Shown here piece after piece: positions 28,413 to 38,948 of a stretch of DNA of 64,000 nucleotides (within the stretch, counting starts at the first letter, position 1; each line of letters starts with the position of its first letter). This DNA is from Candidatus Geothermarchaeum rappei. Lineage in GTDB: Archaea; Thermoproteota; Nitrososphaeria; Geothermarchaeales; JDFR-13. Both the position numbers and the translations under genes were made by a program. Location: NCBI GenBank assembly GCA_002011085.2, contig MTMB02000001.1:1215627-1279626 (forward strand), given 5' to 3'. Below the pieces are notes generated by a model. That model saw only the letters and a program-made list of their open reading frames with translations. It was not told the origin of the DNA and made no database searches.

Positions 28413-31235
28413 ATGAGAAAGATCTCTTACAAATACCTGTATACCATGCTAGTGACGGTGATAACCTCATTCTATATGACCTATAATGTATTAACCAGCT
28501 ACGACATACTTACCGTAAGCAACTTGATAAGTATCCAATGGATACTGAAGACCGGGTGGATAGACGAATACTTTCTTGAATGGGGATTTTATACCTCTAG
28601 TATACTATACTATCCACTGTACAGCTACCTAGGCACTCTATTAACAAGGTTATTCCTAGCTCTCTGCCTCATCATAATCCTCGTAAAATACGTTGACCTT
28701 GGGGAGAAGAACTATCTCATTCCACTGATTATGCTTTCACTCTATACAGGGGACTTGCTGACACCTATACTTGTCTCCATGATATACCTCTCCAGAGGAG
28801 TTGGAGAGACATACAAGGATATATTTGGAGTGGCTCTGGGACTCCATGAACCGATTCTCGCCCTTCCTTTCATCTATAGGAGGGCAAGGGAAAAGAGATT
28901 TTACTATACAGGACCATATTCAGTATTTCTCATAGCCACGGCATACATATACAGATATAGGTATATAAACGGCTATAGAATGCTGATGGATCCATGGATA
29001 CTGGCTATAGTCGCCTCGACATACATTATCTACTTTATCCTGAGAAGGCTAGATAGATACGCCGTCTATGCAGTATTGGCGATGCCTATAACCATTCAAG
29101 GAACGTATCTATTGACATGCTCCTATGATAGGATTGAGAGGAGGAGGGATTGGAGGAGGATAGAGACTGTGGCACTAGTTTTACTAGTATCAATCGCCTC
29201 AATAACGCCAATACTGTATTCATATGCCGCTGGAAACGCTCCGCTTGAGATCAATCCAGGGATCGAGGAATTTATAGGTAGCCACGTGGATAGAGGAGAT
29301 GTTGTTCTCCTAGCGACAGCCAATCCCAATGTAATGAAGATACTAGTCGATAATAACAATCATATTGTCTACTATGGAGACGCGAGAAGCTGGAACTGGA
29401 GTGACAGAAGTGAGATCAGCCGTAGAATCAGAGAGATGACCTCAATAAGCTACTCCAAATGCATTAAATATATTATAATAGAGAAGGGGAGTCTTACCAG
29501 CGACTGGTTTCCATCATATACATTCAGGGAATATAAGATTGGGTATAATATCCCGAGGGATACCTTCCTCATCATATTGGAAAACAAGTACATACCTCGA
29601 CGAAGCCCATACTTCTATCCCCTCAAGATATATAACTCCACGGGGGCTCATGATGTACTTCGGAGTAACTACACTGGATACTGGGCGAATACAACGCTTA
29701 ACATAACTCGGGATAAGGATATGGGGATAAGGATATTTGGAGGGAACGAGACGTACAGTGTATATCTAAAATTCTCTCTAGATAAGGCTCATGCCATGAA
29801 AGGAAACGTACTCGTGATATCCGTGGAGAATCCATGGGGGTTGAAGCATATAGAGGTATATGGAGACACTGGGGAGAAGCTGGTCCCCTTATGGAAGGAT
29901 ATAGATACAGGAGCCAATGCAACATATGTCTTAGGAGGCATGAATCTTAGCGGATATATCGGGATCCAGCTTAGGATAGACTCCGTGGGAAACACGTCTA
30001 TCAAGGAGCTTCAGATACATCCAAATACGGGAGATATACTATGGACGGGCTTTGAACGTGGGAAGATATGGGTTAAAAACGGCGTTGATGCATATCAAGT
30101 GGTGAAGCCACAGTTTATCAACGGTATAGACAAAGATATAGTTCTTCAGCCGGAAAAACAGGTTGAAGTCACGATACCTCATCTCGATGGATACGTGATA
30201 TACATGGCTATATTTATCGCACTAGTAACCCTAGTAATAGGGCTTCTGTTCCCCGCCCCAGGCACTGTATACACTAGGAAAGTAGGTGAGTCATATACAT
30301 TTGAAGAGAGAGGATTTAGAGGCCTCCTACTCCTTGCTGCCGCAACACCGATAATAATCTATTTAGGGTATACCCCCCAGCTACTTGAGATATCCTGGAT
30401 AGGTGGAGGCGCCTTGATCTATGCATATATAATGACCATCGCAGTCTACACACTATACAAGCCGGTTGAGAAACAGCTTCCTACTAAGAGGTTGATCCAT
30501 ATTCTACTCATATCCATACCTGTATTAACCACTATATCCACGGTAGTTAAGAGGCTTTATCTATGGAACATCAAGGCTGCCGGCACCTGGTATGTAGAAT
30601 CCTATTTCTCCCTAGTAGACACTGTGATATACGCTGTTCTATACACCTTCATAGGATATATAATAGCTAGATCAGTTGGTAGAGATGAGAGGGGTGGGAA
30701 TATCATCCCATTTATACCAGCCCTATATCTATGGACAATGGCTCTAATATACTTCATCGACCTCACGAGAATAGTTCCATCAGATGTTTTTATGTGGATA
30801 ATGTATCTAAATGCCTATGGATCGAGGGCTATTGCCCCGTTATTCGGGATGGAGATGAGGGTTTTTTCAGAGGCAGGACCATATGGACTCGTGGTGGACT
30901 CATACTCACCCCATGGAGGGGCTACAGTCATCTTGGGATGGCCATGTACAGGTATCACAGGCATCTTCTTATATACGGCATTTATGAGCATTGAATACCT
31001 AGCTTTAATAAGAGGAAAGGAAGTTGGTAACAGGTTTATACTGGCGACGTATCTCATTGGCCTTGGCATTACCATGCTCCTAAATATCGTCAGGATAACC
31101 ACGATAATCTATCTAACCGTGAATTATGGAATGGATATTGGCGAGGTCTTTCACAGCGTTGGATACGAGCTTATATTTCTAGTATGGATACTCATATACA
31201 TCTTCATAGTTGAAAAACTCTCATCCAAAGTATAG
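28413..31235 (+). CDS. large membrane protein with C-terminal archaeosortase/exosortase domain
   Basis: 940 residues. Residues 1-270: several hydrophobic segments, resembling polytopic glycosyltransferase-like membrane regions. Residues about 270-590: a soluble, probably extracytoplasmic domain with nine N-glycosylation sequons (NWS, NST, NYT, NTT, NIT, NET, NAT, NLS, NTS). Residues 592-940: about eight hydrophobic segments with the exosortase/archaeosortase triad: Cys845 in GWPCTGITG, Arg894 in LNIVRI and His914 in FHSVGYE. Archaeosortases cut a C-terminal sorting helix from surface proteins and probably attach a lipid; the N-terminal parts are extra. The gene follows archease by 18 bases. 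No substrate with a recognisable sorting tail is in the window. Confidence 0.85.
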   Translation: MRKISYKYLYTMLVTVITSFYMTYNVLTSYDILTVSNLISIQWILKTGWIDEYFLEWGFYTSSILYYPLYSYLGTLLTRLFLALCLIIILVKYVDLGEKNYLIPLIMLSLYTGDLLTPILVSMIYLSRGVGETYKDIFGVALGLHEPILALPFIYRRAREKRFYYTGPYSVFLIATAYIYRYRYINGYRMLMDPWILAIVASTYIIYFILRRLDRYAVYAVLAMPITIQGTYLLTCSYDRIERRRDWRRIETVALVLLVSIASITPILYSYAAGNAPLEINPGIEEFIGSHVDRGDVVLLATANPNVMKILVDNNNHIVYYGDARSWNWSDRSEISRRIREMTSISYSKCIKYIIIEKGSLTSDWFPSYTFREYKIGYNIPRDTFLIILENKYIPRRSPYFYPLKIYNSTGAHDVLRSNYTGYWANTTLNITRDKDMGIRIFGGNETYSVYLKFSLDKAHAMKGNVLVISVENPWGLKHIEVYGDTGEKLVPLWKDIDTGANATYVLGGMNLSGYIGIQLRIDSVGNTSIKELQIHPNTGDILWTGFERGKIWVKNGVDAYQVVKPQFINGIDKDIVLQPEKQVEVTIPHLDGYVIYMAIFIALVTLVIGLLFPAPGTVYTRKVGESYTFEERGFRGLLLLAAATPIIIYLGYTPQLLEISWIGGGALIYAYIMTIAVYTLYKPVEKQLPTKRLIHILLISIPVLTTISTVVKRLYLWNIKAAGTWYVESYFSLVDTVIYAVLYTFIGYIIARSVGRDERGGNIIPFIPALYLWTMALIYFIDLTRIVPSDVFMWIMYLNAYGSRAIAPLFGMEMRVFSEAGPYGLVVDSYSPHGGATVILGWPCTGITGIFLYTAFMSIEYLALIRGKEVGNRFILATYLIGLGITMLLNIVRITTIIYLTVNYGMDIGEVFHSVGYELIFLVWILIYIFIVEKLSSKV

Positions 31236-31324
31236 AAATACCAAGTGATTATATTATTATAGGATTTAATCCTTGAAAATCAGGTGATTGGGAAAACCGA
31301 GATTATATAAGAAAATTGTTTTGA

Positions 31325-31639
31325 CTACTTTAGCCTAACCTCTATAAAGACCTCCTCAGGAACCCTGAGACGAATTAAATGCCTCATAGTACGTTCATTC
31401 TGCTCAATATCGATTAGACGTTTGTGAATCCTCATCTCAAACTTGTCCCAGGTCTCTGAGCCCTGTCCACATGGACTACGCCTAGTCGGTATAACCACCC
31501 TCCTAGTCGGTAGATATACCGGGCCAGAGTATTTCGAACCCGTTTTCTCAACTATCTCTTTAATCTGGTTTGTAAACTCGTCTAAAACCCTGTGGTTGGT
31601 ACTCACCAAGATAATCCTTGTCCTAAGATCCCTCGGCAT
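31325..31639 (-). CDS. rps10: 30S ribosomal protein S10
   Basis: 104 residues from the ATG at 31639, with AGGTG upstream; the GTG in it would add three residues. RIILVSTNHRVLDEFTNQIKEI, GPVYLPTRRVVIPTRRSPCGQG and the C-terminal IRLRVPEEVFIEVRL are S10 motifs. It closes the EF1A-S10 end of the run, as in most archaea. Confidence 0.95.
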   Translation of the reverse strand: MPRDLRTRIILVSTNHRVLDEFTNQIKEIVEKTGSKYSGPVYLPTRRVVIPTRRSPCGQGSETWDKFEMRIHKRLIDIEQNERTMRHLIRLRVPEEVFIEVRLK

Positions 31640-31694
31640 ATCAAACACCTAATCATATGATATAAAAAGAGATGGTGAATAAACACCTAACTCA

Positions 31695-33011
31695 TTACTT
31701 CTTAATCTTTATGTCAGCAACCTTAGTTACTTCCTTGACGATTCCAGCTGCAACGGTGGTACCCATGTCCCTGATAGCGAACCTACCTAGTTCTGGGAAC
31801 TTCTGGAACTCCTCTAGGGCGACAGGCCTCAGTGGCTTAAACCTTACTAGGGCAGCGTCACCAGTCTTGAGGAATGATGGATTCTCCTCTACAACCTCAC
31901 CCGTCCTTGGGTTGATCTTAGCAAGTAGCTCTAGGAATGTAACCGCTACCTGTGCTGTATGGACATGCATTACAGGTGTATAACCTGGTCCGATCGCAGT
32001 TGGATGATGTATTACGAACACCTGCCCAATAAACTCCTCAGCAACTGTTGGTGGATTATCAACTGGGCCAGCTACGTCACCACGCCTAATATCCTTCTTG
32101 GAGACACCCTTAACGTTGAAACCGATGTTGTCACCGGCCTCAGCCTCCTGAATAGGCCTGTGATGCATCTCGATGGACTTTACCTCACCGACTACACCAG
32201 CGGGCATGAATACAACCCTGTCACCAACCCTCATCTTACCTGTCTCAATACGGCCTACTGGCACGGTTCCGACTCCAGTGATTGAATAGACATCCTGGAT
32301 AGGTAGCCTCAAGGGCTTGTCAATAGGCTTCGGAGGCACTTCAAACTCGTCTAGGGCCTCGATTAGTGTGGGTCCGTCATACCATGGCATCTTATCGGAC
32401 TTCTTAAGGACATTGTCACCAGTCCATGCGGATACTGGCACGAACCTTATCTTGTCAACCCTGAAACCAAGCTGTTTTAGGAACCTAGATACCTCGTTCT
32501 TAATCTCCTCATACCTCTCCTTACTCCAGTTAACCTGGGGATCATCCATCTTATTGATGGCTACCACAATCTGATTTACACCTAGGATCTTAAGGAGAGA
32601 TGCGTGCTCACGGGTCTGGCCACCTGGGGAGATACCTGCCTCGAACTCACCTGGCCTCGCTGAAACCACTAGGATAGCGACATCAGCCTCACTGGCACCA
32701 GTAATCATGTTCTTAATAAAGTCCCTATGGCCTGGAGCATCGATCAATGTATATTCGTATTTTGGTGTCTCGAATCTATAGAATGATAGATCGATTGTAA
32801 GGCCTCTCTCCCTCTCCTCCTTAAGCTTGTCCATGACCCACGCATACTTAAAAGACTCCTTACCCAACTTCTTTGCCTCTTCCTCATACTGCCTAATTAT
32901 ACGCTGATCAATGAAGCCTGCTTCGTATAGCAACCTACCCATCAGTGTAGACTTACCATGGTCAACGTGTCCTACCGTAACTAGGTTCATATGTGGCTTC
33001 TCTTTAACCAT
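31695..33011 (-). CDS. tuf: translation elongation factor 1-alpha
   Basis: 438 residues from the ATG at 33011 ([13 protein letters not shown]), preceded by GAGGTG. G1 [10 protein letters not shown]3 DAPGHRDF, G4 NKMDD, then domains II and [19 protein letters not shown] has the short insertion seen in Crenarchaeota, relatives and eukaryotes. It delivers aminoacyl-tRNA to the ribosome. It stands alone between S7 and S10 with its own TATA boxes. Confidence 0.97.
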   Translation of the reverse strand: MVKEKPHMNLVTVGHVDHGKSTLMGRLLYEAGFIDQRIIRQYEEEAKKLGKESFKYAWVMDKLKEERERGLTIDLSFYRFETPKYEYTLIDAPGHRDFIKNMITGASEADVAILVVSARPGEFEAGISPGGQTREHASLLKILGVNQIVVAINKMDDPQVNWSKERYEEIKNEVSRFLKQLGFRVDKIRFVPVSAWTGDNVLKKSDKMPWYDGPTLIEALDEFEVPPKPIDKPLRLPIQDVYSITGVGTVPVGRIETGKMRVGDRVVFMPAGVVGEVKSIEMHHRPIQEAEAGDNIGFNVKGVSKKDIRRGDVAGPVDNPPTVAEEFIGQVFVIHHPTAIGPGYTPVMHVHTAQVAVTFLELLAKINPRTGEVVEENPSFLKTGDAALVRFKPLRPVALEEFQKFPELGRFAIRDMGTTVAAGIVKEVTKVADIKIKK

Positions 33012-33041
33012 ATTTTCCACCTCAACTATCTAAATAACCTA

Positions 33042-33086
33042 ATATCAACAACCTTATAAATACTAAATAAAGGTATATATAAAAAT
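33042..33086 (-). promoter_or_regulatory. TATA boxes upstream of EF-1alpha
   Basis: On the minus strand TTTTTATATATACC (33073-33086) and ATTTATAAGG (33042-33051) are archaeal TATA-like boxes. They would start transcription about 40 or 10 bases before the ATG. The 139-base gap from S7 is otherwise AT-rich without a gene. Confidence 0.5.
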
Positions 33087-33159
33087 ATCTACGTAAAAGG
33101 CCTTCTCCCAAGAATTTTACATATGGAAAATATATTTTATATATAAATTGGTAGAGGAA

Positions 33160-33762
33160 TTACCTGGATGATAAGGCTATCCTCTCTATCTCGATCCTCT
33201 TGCTAATAGCGTAGCTTGCCTGGTCATTCCTACTAGCCAACATGATCTCTCTAGCCAGGGCCTCCTCCAATGTAATCCGGTTGTTTTTAGCCGTTCTCTT
33301 AGCTCCTTCGACGATGTTCCTTAGAGCCACATCTATCCTCCTCAGGGGAGATACGTCTACCGATACGTGGTATGCCGCTCCACCATAGGCGATTGTCGTT
33401 ACATCCTCACATGGCCCAGCATTCTCAATAGCATATACTAAAAGCTGTATAGGATTCATACCGGTCTCTAACTCTATTATCTTAAACGCTGCTCTTACAA
33501 CATTTATTGCATGAGCCTTCTTACCACCCATCTTACCCGGGCGCATCAACTTGTTAACCAGCCTCTCAACTATGTTTACAGAGGCCTTACCAAACTTCTT
33601 ATGCTCATGCCTACCTCCACTCCATGGTAGGAGGACGGGCTTAAGGGATATATAGGGTTGGAGACTGATATCCCTAACCTTAACATCTGAAAATGAGTAT
33701 CTACCGAAGAGCTTCAGCTCCGCCGGCTTATCCTTCTTCTTCTCCTTAGTCTCCTCAGTCAT
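33160..33762 (-). CDS. rps7: 30S ribosomal protein S7
   Basis: 200 residues. Begins with a lysine-rich tail; core motifs are LVNKLMRPGKMGGKKAHAINVVRAAF, IENAGPCEDVTTIAYGGAAYHVSVDVSPLRRIDVALRNIV and the C-terminal RNDQASYAISKRIEIERIALSSR. AGGTGT precedes the ATG. It follows S12 closely. Confidence 0.96.
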   Translation of the reverse strand: MTEETKEKKKDKPAELKLFGRYSFSDVKVRDISLQPYISLKPVLLPWSGGRHEHKKFGKASVNIVERLVNKLMRPGKMGGKKAHAINVVRAAFKIIELETGMNPIQLLVYAIENAGPCEDVTTIAYGGAAYHVSVDVSPLRRIDVALRNIVEGAKRTAKNNRITLEEALAREIMLASRNDQASYAISKRIEIERIALSSR

Positions 33763-33778
33763 ATAAACACCTCTAAAC

Positions 33779-34219
33779 TTACCTCTTAGGCTTCCTAACC
33801 TTACCAGTTATCAAGAGATTCAGTGGGACGCCGTTTACTAGGAAGACCCTATATCTAACACCCGGTAGGTCGCCCATAGCCCTACCCTGAGAGCCTCCGA
33901 TGCCCTCTATCATGACCTCATCATGCTCATCAACGACGTTGAGAGCACCGTCACCCGGTAGGAAGGCTGTTACCTGCTTACCATTCTTAACAAGCTGGAC
34001 ACGGACACATTTTCTAAGGGCTGAGTTAGGCTGCTTAGACTCTATACCCACTTTCTCCAAGACAATTGCCCTAGCCATTGGAGCGCCTTCCAACGGATCT
34101 ACTTTCTCGTCCAGCCTCAGCATCCTACGTCTATACTCTATGTCACTCCATCTAAACTTCTGTCTTTTCTTCCTCAGTTTCCTAGCTGCAAACAGACCTA
34201 CCGGACTCTTCTTCCCCAT
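33779..34219 (-). CDS. rps12: 30S ribosomal protein S12
   Basis: 146 residues. [44 protein letters not shown] is the universal S12 decoding-centre segment, followed by the archaeal [25 protein letters not shown] box for it lies at 34289-34297. Confidence 0.97.
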   Translation of the reverse strand: MGKKSPVGLFAARKLRKKRQKFRWSDIEYRRRMLRLDEKVDPLEGAPMARAIVLEKVGIESKQPNSALRKCVRVQLVKNGKQVTAFLPGDGALNVVDEHDEVMIEGIGGSQGRAMGDLPGVRYRVFLVNGVPLNLLITGKVRKPKR

Positions 34220-34288
34220 TCTCTACGACACCATCCTATTCTCAATAAAAATACCCATCTAATTAAATTTTTAGCTTATACACCGGCA

Positions 34289-34297
34289 ATATAAAAG
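34289..34297 (-). promoter_or_regulatory. TATA box upstream of S12
   Basis: In the 92-base gap between NusA and S12 the minus strand reads AAAGCTTTTATATTG; TTTTATAT is a good TATA box with a purine-rich BRE-like segment in front. It lies about 70 bases before the S12 ATG, so S12-S7 probably has its own promoter. Confidence 0.5.
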
Positions 34298-34311
34298 CTT
34301 TAGACCCAGGA

Positions 34312-34806
34312 TTATTTAATTATAATGGTCTTAACATTGAAAAACGCCCGTGCAAATTCCCTACCAACCTTTGCCTTAGAGCCGCCTCTTCCAATGACCT
34401 TACCGCGCTTACCTGGATCCACTATGATCGTGACTATCTTACTACCGTCTCCCGACTCCCTGATGATCACCGTATCCTCCCGTGAAAGCCTGAAGAAGTT
34501 CCTTACAAAACTCTCTAGATTACCATCGTAAAAAGTGATGTTGATGTTTTTACCAACGGTCTTACCCAACTCAGATACGAGCGTAGATATAATGTGGTTA
34601 GGTCTAAGCTTGTTTCTACGTCCACCAGGCTTGTGTAGAAGCATCCTAAATCCACTGGCCAATAGCTTGTGGAAGTCCTTTTTATTAACTATGAAGAAGA
34701 CGTTGTCCTCATATATTTTGCAGGCTATGGGAAAGACGTCTGTTAATCCCTCGAACAGGCTCATCAACGATAACTCGTCGTTGGTGAGCTTCATCTTCTC
34801 ATTCAT
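34312..34806 (-). CDS. nusA: NusA-like KH-domain transcription factor
   Basis: About 164 residues from the ATG at 34806 (MNEKMKLTNDEL), which overlaps the L30e end by 8 bases; longer readings run into L30e. Two KH-type RNA-binding segments; the second has DPGKRGKVIGRGGSKAKVGREF near the C-terminus. Archaeal NusA consists of only the KH domains and is always near Rpo1 and S12. It has been implicated in termination or RNA binding. Confidence 0.92.
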   Translation of the reverse strand: MNEKMKLTNDELSLMSLFEGLTDVFPIACKIYEDNVFFIVNKKDFHKLLASGFRMLLHKPGGRRNKLRPNHIISTLVSELGKTVGKNINITFYDGNLESFVRNFFRLSREDTVIIRESGDGSKIVTIIVDPGKRGKVIGRGGSKAKVGREFARAFFNVKTIIIK

Positions 34807-35134
34807 TAAGCTCCTCCTCGGATATAGTCGCGTTACCAAAGTCATAAATAGCCATTACAGATACGGAATGGGGTCTTCCACATAGATCCCCAAGCTCCAC
34901 ATTTGTCTTAGTAGAATATACGATTGGGATCTTCTTATCTAGAGACTCCACTATCTTATCGAGTTCATTGAGGAACCCCGGTGGAGGGTTTCTAGAAACC
35001 ACGATGGCCTTAACCTTCTCAGGTTCATTCCTCAGACTCCATAGTACATAGTTTACACCGAAGACCGCTTTCCCAGACTTCACTATAATTGGTATACTGC
35101 TCTCAAGCTTTCTTATCGTCGCTAGACTTATCAT
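34799..35134 (-). CDS. rpl30e: ribosomal protein L30e
   Basis: 111 residues from the ATG at 35134, inside the Rpo1 3' end and preceded by GGTGG. GKAVFGVNYVLWSLRNEPEKVKAIVVSRNPPPGFLNELD and VELGDLCGRPHSVSVMAIYD show the L7Ae/L30e fold. It keeps its usual place between the largest polymerase subunit and NusA. Confidence 0.93.
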   Translation of the reverse strand: MISLATIRKLESSIPIIVKSGKAVFGVNYVLWSLRNEPEKVKAIVVSRNPPPGFLNELDKIVESLDKKIPIVYSTKTNVELGDLCGRPHSVSVMAIYDFGNATISEEELNE

Positions 35135-38100
35135 TTCCACCAACCTCCATATAGATTTCTACAGATCCTGTTCCAGAGGGTATCCTGGATCCTACTATAA
35201 TGTTTTCAGTCGGGCCTCTTAAATAATCCTTCTCACCAGATACAGATGCATCTACTAGGACGGGGATAGTTATCTCGAACGCGGCCTTAGCCAATACACT
35301 GTCTCTAACCGCGACTATACCATATCTACCAGCCTGTCTAATGACGCCGTCCCTAGTCATCATATCCGCTAAGAGCATTACATGCCTATAGTCGACGTCG
35401 AGCCCCTGCTCCTCCATAACAGCCTTGATCTCATTGATAATAGCCGCCCTAGCAGCTTCAATACCAAGTACACGATATATCTCGAAGATATCGTTGGTAG
35501 TCGTCCTAGTCGGGTCCACGCCCTCGAACTGGAGGACGTCCTTCAAGCTGCTACCAGCAGTGTATATAACCCACTCCTCTTCACCAAGCTCATCATTATA
35601 GACCTTCTCAACAGTCACACGGATAATGCCGCTTACACCAGCGATATGCCTCTTTAGGAAGCGTTCACTAGCCTTCTTAAGGCCCTCAACATCCTTATTC
35701 GGGAGCCTGATGACTAGGAACCCGTCTCTCAACTCAGTTGAGTATCTCCTACTAAATATCTTCCTAATCTTCTCATCAGTTATTCCAACAGACTCGATAG
35801 CCTCGTAGTCAAGTCTAAACATCAACGCCTTATTTACGATATCTATTATCGACTCTGTGACGACGTCTCTCAAGAGAGTGCTCTTTAGCCTATTAGCGAT
35901 CTTCTCAGCCATCTCCTGAGACTTTCTATATTCCTCCTTTAGATATATCGTCATCCTAGGCGTGGATGGAGACTGCTTAGCATCGACTATCTCAATGATC
36001 CTGGGGAGACCGATTGTAACGTCCTTTTCCTTAACACCGGCATAGTGGAACGTCCTAAGAGTCATCTGTGTACCCGGCTCACCTATGGACTGGGCCGCTA
36101 CAATACCTACTGCAGCACCTGGATCCACCCTAGCCTTCCTATAGTTTATAACCGCCTGTCTAATCGCCTCGGTAACCACTTTCTTACTAGCCTTCTTCTT
36201 AATCAACGTCTCCCTAAGCTCCTCCTTAAGAGATATCGGGATCTCGTCACCAACCTTGTTTAGAAGCCTATCTATAAACTTCTCACTAGCCTTCTCGCCC
36301 TTTGGATATAGTAGGCTAATCGACTCAACAAGCCTCACTACGTTTACAGGCCTACCATGGTCGCTCCTAGCCGGGTCAACAGAGTCCTCTCCATATACGA
36401 ACTGGACTATCTTACCATCTGAAGTCCTTACTACAAAGTCATGGTCAACCCTTAAGTGATCCAGTGAATACGCTAGCCTCCTATATAGGTAACCACTCTG
36501 CTGAGTCTTGACAGCGGTATCCATAAGACCCTCTCTACCACCCATACTGTGGAAGAAGAACTCCACGGGTGTTAGGCCCGAGAAGAAGCTGCTTGAGACG
36601 AATCCACGGGCACGTGCACCCATGTCTCCCTCCTTGAAGGTGGAGAGGGTACGATTCTCATAACCCCTCATGATACGTTTACCACGTATAGTCTGCTGGC
36701 CGAGGAGGGCTGTTAACTGAGCAACATTTATCTCCTGCCCCCTCGCTCCACTCGCCGTCATGACATAAAGCGGGTTGTCTCGGGACAAGACCTCCAAGGC
36801 TATTCTACCCGCCTCTGTCCTAGCATGTGCAAGTATCTCATGGATCTTCTGCTCAAGACTCTCTTCCGCAGATAATCCCTTAATAAGCTCTAGCTCGCCC
36901 CTCTTATACTTTTCAATAGCCTCATCAACTAGTTTAATCGCCTCATCCTCAATCTCACGGATCTTTGCGATAACCTCGTCACTCAGCTTCAAGTGATGAA
37001 CCCCGATTGAAAAGCCCCTCCTAGCCAAGTAGTTATCCAATATCCTAGCTAGATTAGTTATAAACCAGCCTCCAAAATCGTTTCCATACTCCCTAACCAA
37101 TCTATGGAGGACTGTATCCGCCTCCTCCGCTCCAATAGACTTCTTATCTATAATACCATCTATCAACATGCCTCGTTTAATGATCACGTCCTCATCAAGC
37201 TTAGACTTAAGCGAGTATGTAAATGTCTCTGGAAGAAGTAGGCTGAACAACAGCTTACCCGACAATCCTAGAGACTCAGCCTTAGTGACTAAGTTGAACT
37301 TCCTAATATCATCCACCAGCGATACCAAGGTATAGAATAAATCTCTTGAAATGGTTGATTCATATCCAGTTAGTAGGAATGCAGATGTAATGTGATCCTT
37401 ACCAAAGCCGATGATCGGGGCTCCATATCTTGGGCTGATAATCTGGTTCTGCACAAGCATGAGAGTCAAGGCCTCTGCAGAAGCCTCGTCATTCTGCAGC
37501 GCATGCATATTCATCTCGTCTCCATCGAAGTCCGCGTTATAAGGTGGACATACAGTTAGATGCAGCCTAAACGTCCTATACGGGAGTATCCTGGCTACAT
37601 GAGCCATTATGGACATCCTGTGTAGAGAAGGCTGCCTATTGAATAGGACTATGTCACCATCATCCAAGTGACGCTCAACAATATCCCCTACTTCAAGGCT
37701 GTTAGCCACGAACTCCCTATTAGCATACTTTAGATACAGCCTTATCCCACCCTTACTGGGCTTAATCACATAGTTGGCTCCAGGATGCACATCAGGACCG
37801 TTTAAGACATACTTCCTAAGCTTCTCGATATTATAAGGCGTTACTATAGTCCTTACAGTAAGCTTCTTAGCCACATCGACAGGTACACCGACCTCGTTAA
37901 TATTCAGATTTGAATCGGGTGATATAACGGTTCTAGCTGAGAAATCCACCCTCTTACCAACGAGGTTATTCCTAAACCTACCGTCCTTACCAGATAGACG
38001 CTGGGCGAGCGTCTTAAGCCTACGTGTACCCCTATGTGTAGACGGGGGTATACCAGGTAGTTCATTATTTAGATAAGTAGCTACATGGAGCTGGAGCGCG

Positions 38101-38945
38101 TCATAATCGTTCTTCAAAGCCATTGCAACAGATCCAGCTGCCTTATCCCGGTGAATCTTATTATTAATCTTTACGATATCCGCCAGCTTATGAGTCAAGT
38201 CGTCTTCGCTCCTCTCACCGGTCTCCAACTGAATAGAGGGCCTGACAGTCAAGGGCGGGACGGGTAACACCGTGAATATAAGCCATTCCGGTCGGGCAGC
38301 CTCCTTATCCAAACCATATAAAATGAGGTCTTCATCAGGAATACGCTCAAACAACTCCCTTATCTCACTTGGAACCATCTCAACCTGGCCCTGCGGGGTC
38401 TCACGATAATATTTGTATGGCTTCTCCCACTTTATCCTGATGTTCTGGCTCCCACAATGTGGACATACCTGCTGGGAATACGCTTCCTTAACCACCTTCT
38501 TGACAAACTTCTTATATCTATCAGGCATCTTCTCCTTGAGGAACCTCGCTCTACTAATATATAGCTCGATTTTATCCGGGTCGATCTTTATTCTTCCACA
38601 GCTATGGCATACACCCCTCAATATGTTATATACATACTCAGCGAATAGAACGTTCACAACGGGGAATGCAAGCTCGATATGACCAAAGTGACCTGGACAG
38701 TGATCCCTATCATTTCCACATATTGGACAATAGCTACCTGGCTCGGGAGCCCCGAAACGGGGATCCAGGATGCTATTCGCCATCGGGGCGCCGATCTCGT
38801 CGTGATACAGCTCGTTTGTAACCTCGACTACAGACATCTTCCTAATTATCTGTGGAGACAATACTCCGAATTCAATCCTATCAATCTTATACTTCTTAGC
38901 CTCCTCCATCAGGGATTTTAACTCACGTGGAACACTTACAGACAT
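35103..38945 (-). CDS. rpo1: RNA polymerase subunit Rpo1, unsplit (A' plus A'')
   Basis: 1280 residues in one frame. Zinc-binding CPICGNDRDHCPGHFGHIEL and CHSCGRIK near the N-terminus, the catalytic NADFDGDEM loop near residue 470, and the bridge/trigger helices. The A'' region continues without a stop: VDPGAAVGIVAAQSIGEPGTQMTLRTFH at about 935-960, ending in IPSGTGSVEIYMEVG. In most archaea a stop and restart near residue 900 split this into two genes. Neighbours Rpo2 and L30e are standard. The junction is clean, so this is a true single subunit. Confidence 0.97.
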   Translation of the reverse strand: MSVSVPRELKSLMEEAKKYKIDRIEFGVLSPQIIRKMSVVEVTNELYHDEIGAPMANSILDPRFGAPEPGSYCPICGNDRDHCPGHFGHIELAFPVVNVLFAEYVYNILRGVCHSCGRIKIDPDKIELYISRARFLKEKMPDRYKKFVKKVVKEAYSQQVCPHCGSQNIRIKWEKPYKYYRETPQGQVEMVPSEIRELFERIPDEDLILYGLDKEAARPEWLIFTVLPVPPLTVRPSIQLETGERSEDDLTHKLADIVKINNKIHRDKAAGSVAMALKNDYDALQLHVATYLNNELPGIPPSTHRGTRRLKTLAQRLSGKDGRFRNNLVGKRVDFSARTVISPDSNLNINEVGVPVDVAKKLTVRTIVTPYNIEKLRKYVLNGPDVHPGANYVIKPSKGGIRLYLKYANREFVANSLEVGDIVERHLDDGDIVLFNRQPSLHRMSIMAHVARILPYRTFRLHLTVCPPYNADFDGDEMNMHALQNDEASAEALTLMLVQNQIISPRYGAPIIGFGKDHITSAFLLTGYESTISRDLFYTLVSLVDDIRKFNLVTKAESLGLSGKLLFSLLLPETFTYSLKSKLDEDVIIKRGMLIDGIIDKKSIGAEEADTVLHRLVREYGNDFGGWFITNLARILDNYLARRGFSIGVHHLKLSDEVIAKIREIEDEAIKLVDEAIEKYKRGELELIKGLSAEESLEQKIHEILAHARTEAGRIALEVLSRDNPLYVMTASGARGQEINVAQLTALLGQQTIRGKRIMRGYENRTLSTFKEGDMGARARGFVSSSFFSGLTPVEFFFHSMGGREGLMDTAVKTQQSGYLYRRLAYSLDHLRVDHDFVVRTSDGKIVQFVYGEDSVDPARSDHGRPVNVVRLVESISLLYPKGEKASEKFIDRLLNKVGDEIPISLKEELRETLIKKKASKKVVTEAIRQAVINYRKARVDPGAAVGIVAAQSIGEPGTQMTLRTFHYAGVKEKDVTIGLPRIIEIVDAKQSPSTPRMTIYLKEEYRKSQEMAEKIANRLKSTLLRDVVTESIIDIVNKALMFRLDYEAIESVGITDEKIRKIFSRRYSTELRDGFLVIRLPNKDVEGLKKASERFLKRHIAGVSGIIRVTVEKVYNDELGEEEWVIYTAGSSLKDVLQFEGVDPTRTTTNDIFEIYRVLGIEAARAAIINEIKAVMEEQGLDVDYRHVMLLADMMTRDGVIRQAGRYGIVAVRDSVLAKAAFEITIPVLVDASVSGEKDYLRGPTENIIVGSRIPSGTGSVEIYMEVGGNDKSSDDKKA

Positions 38946-38948
38946 TTT

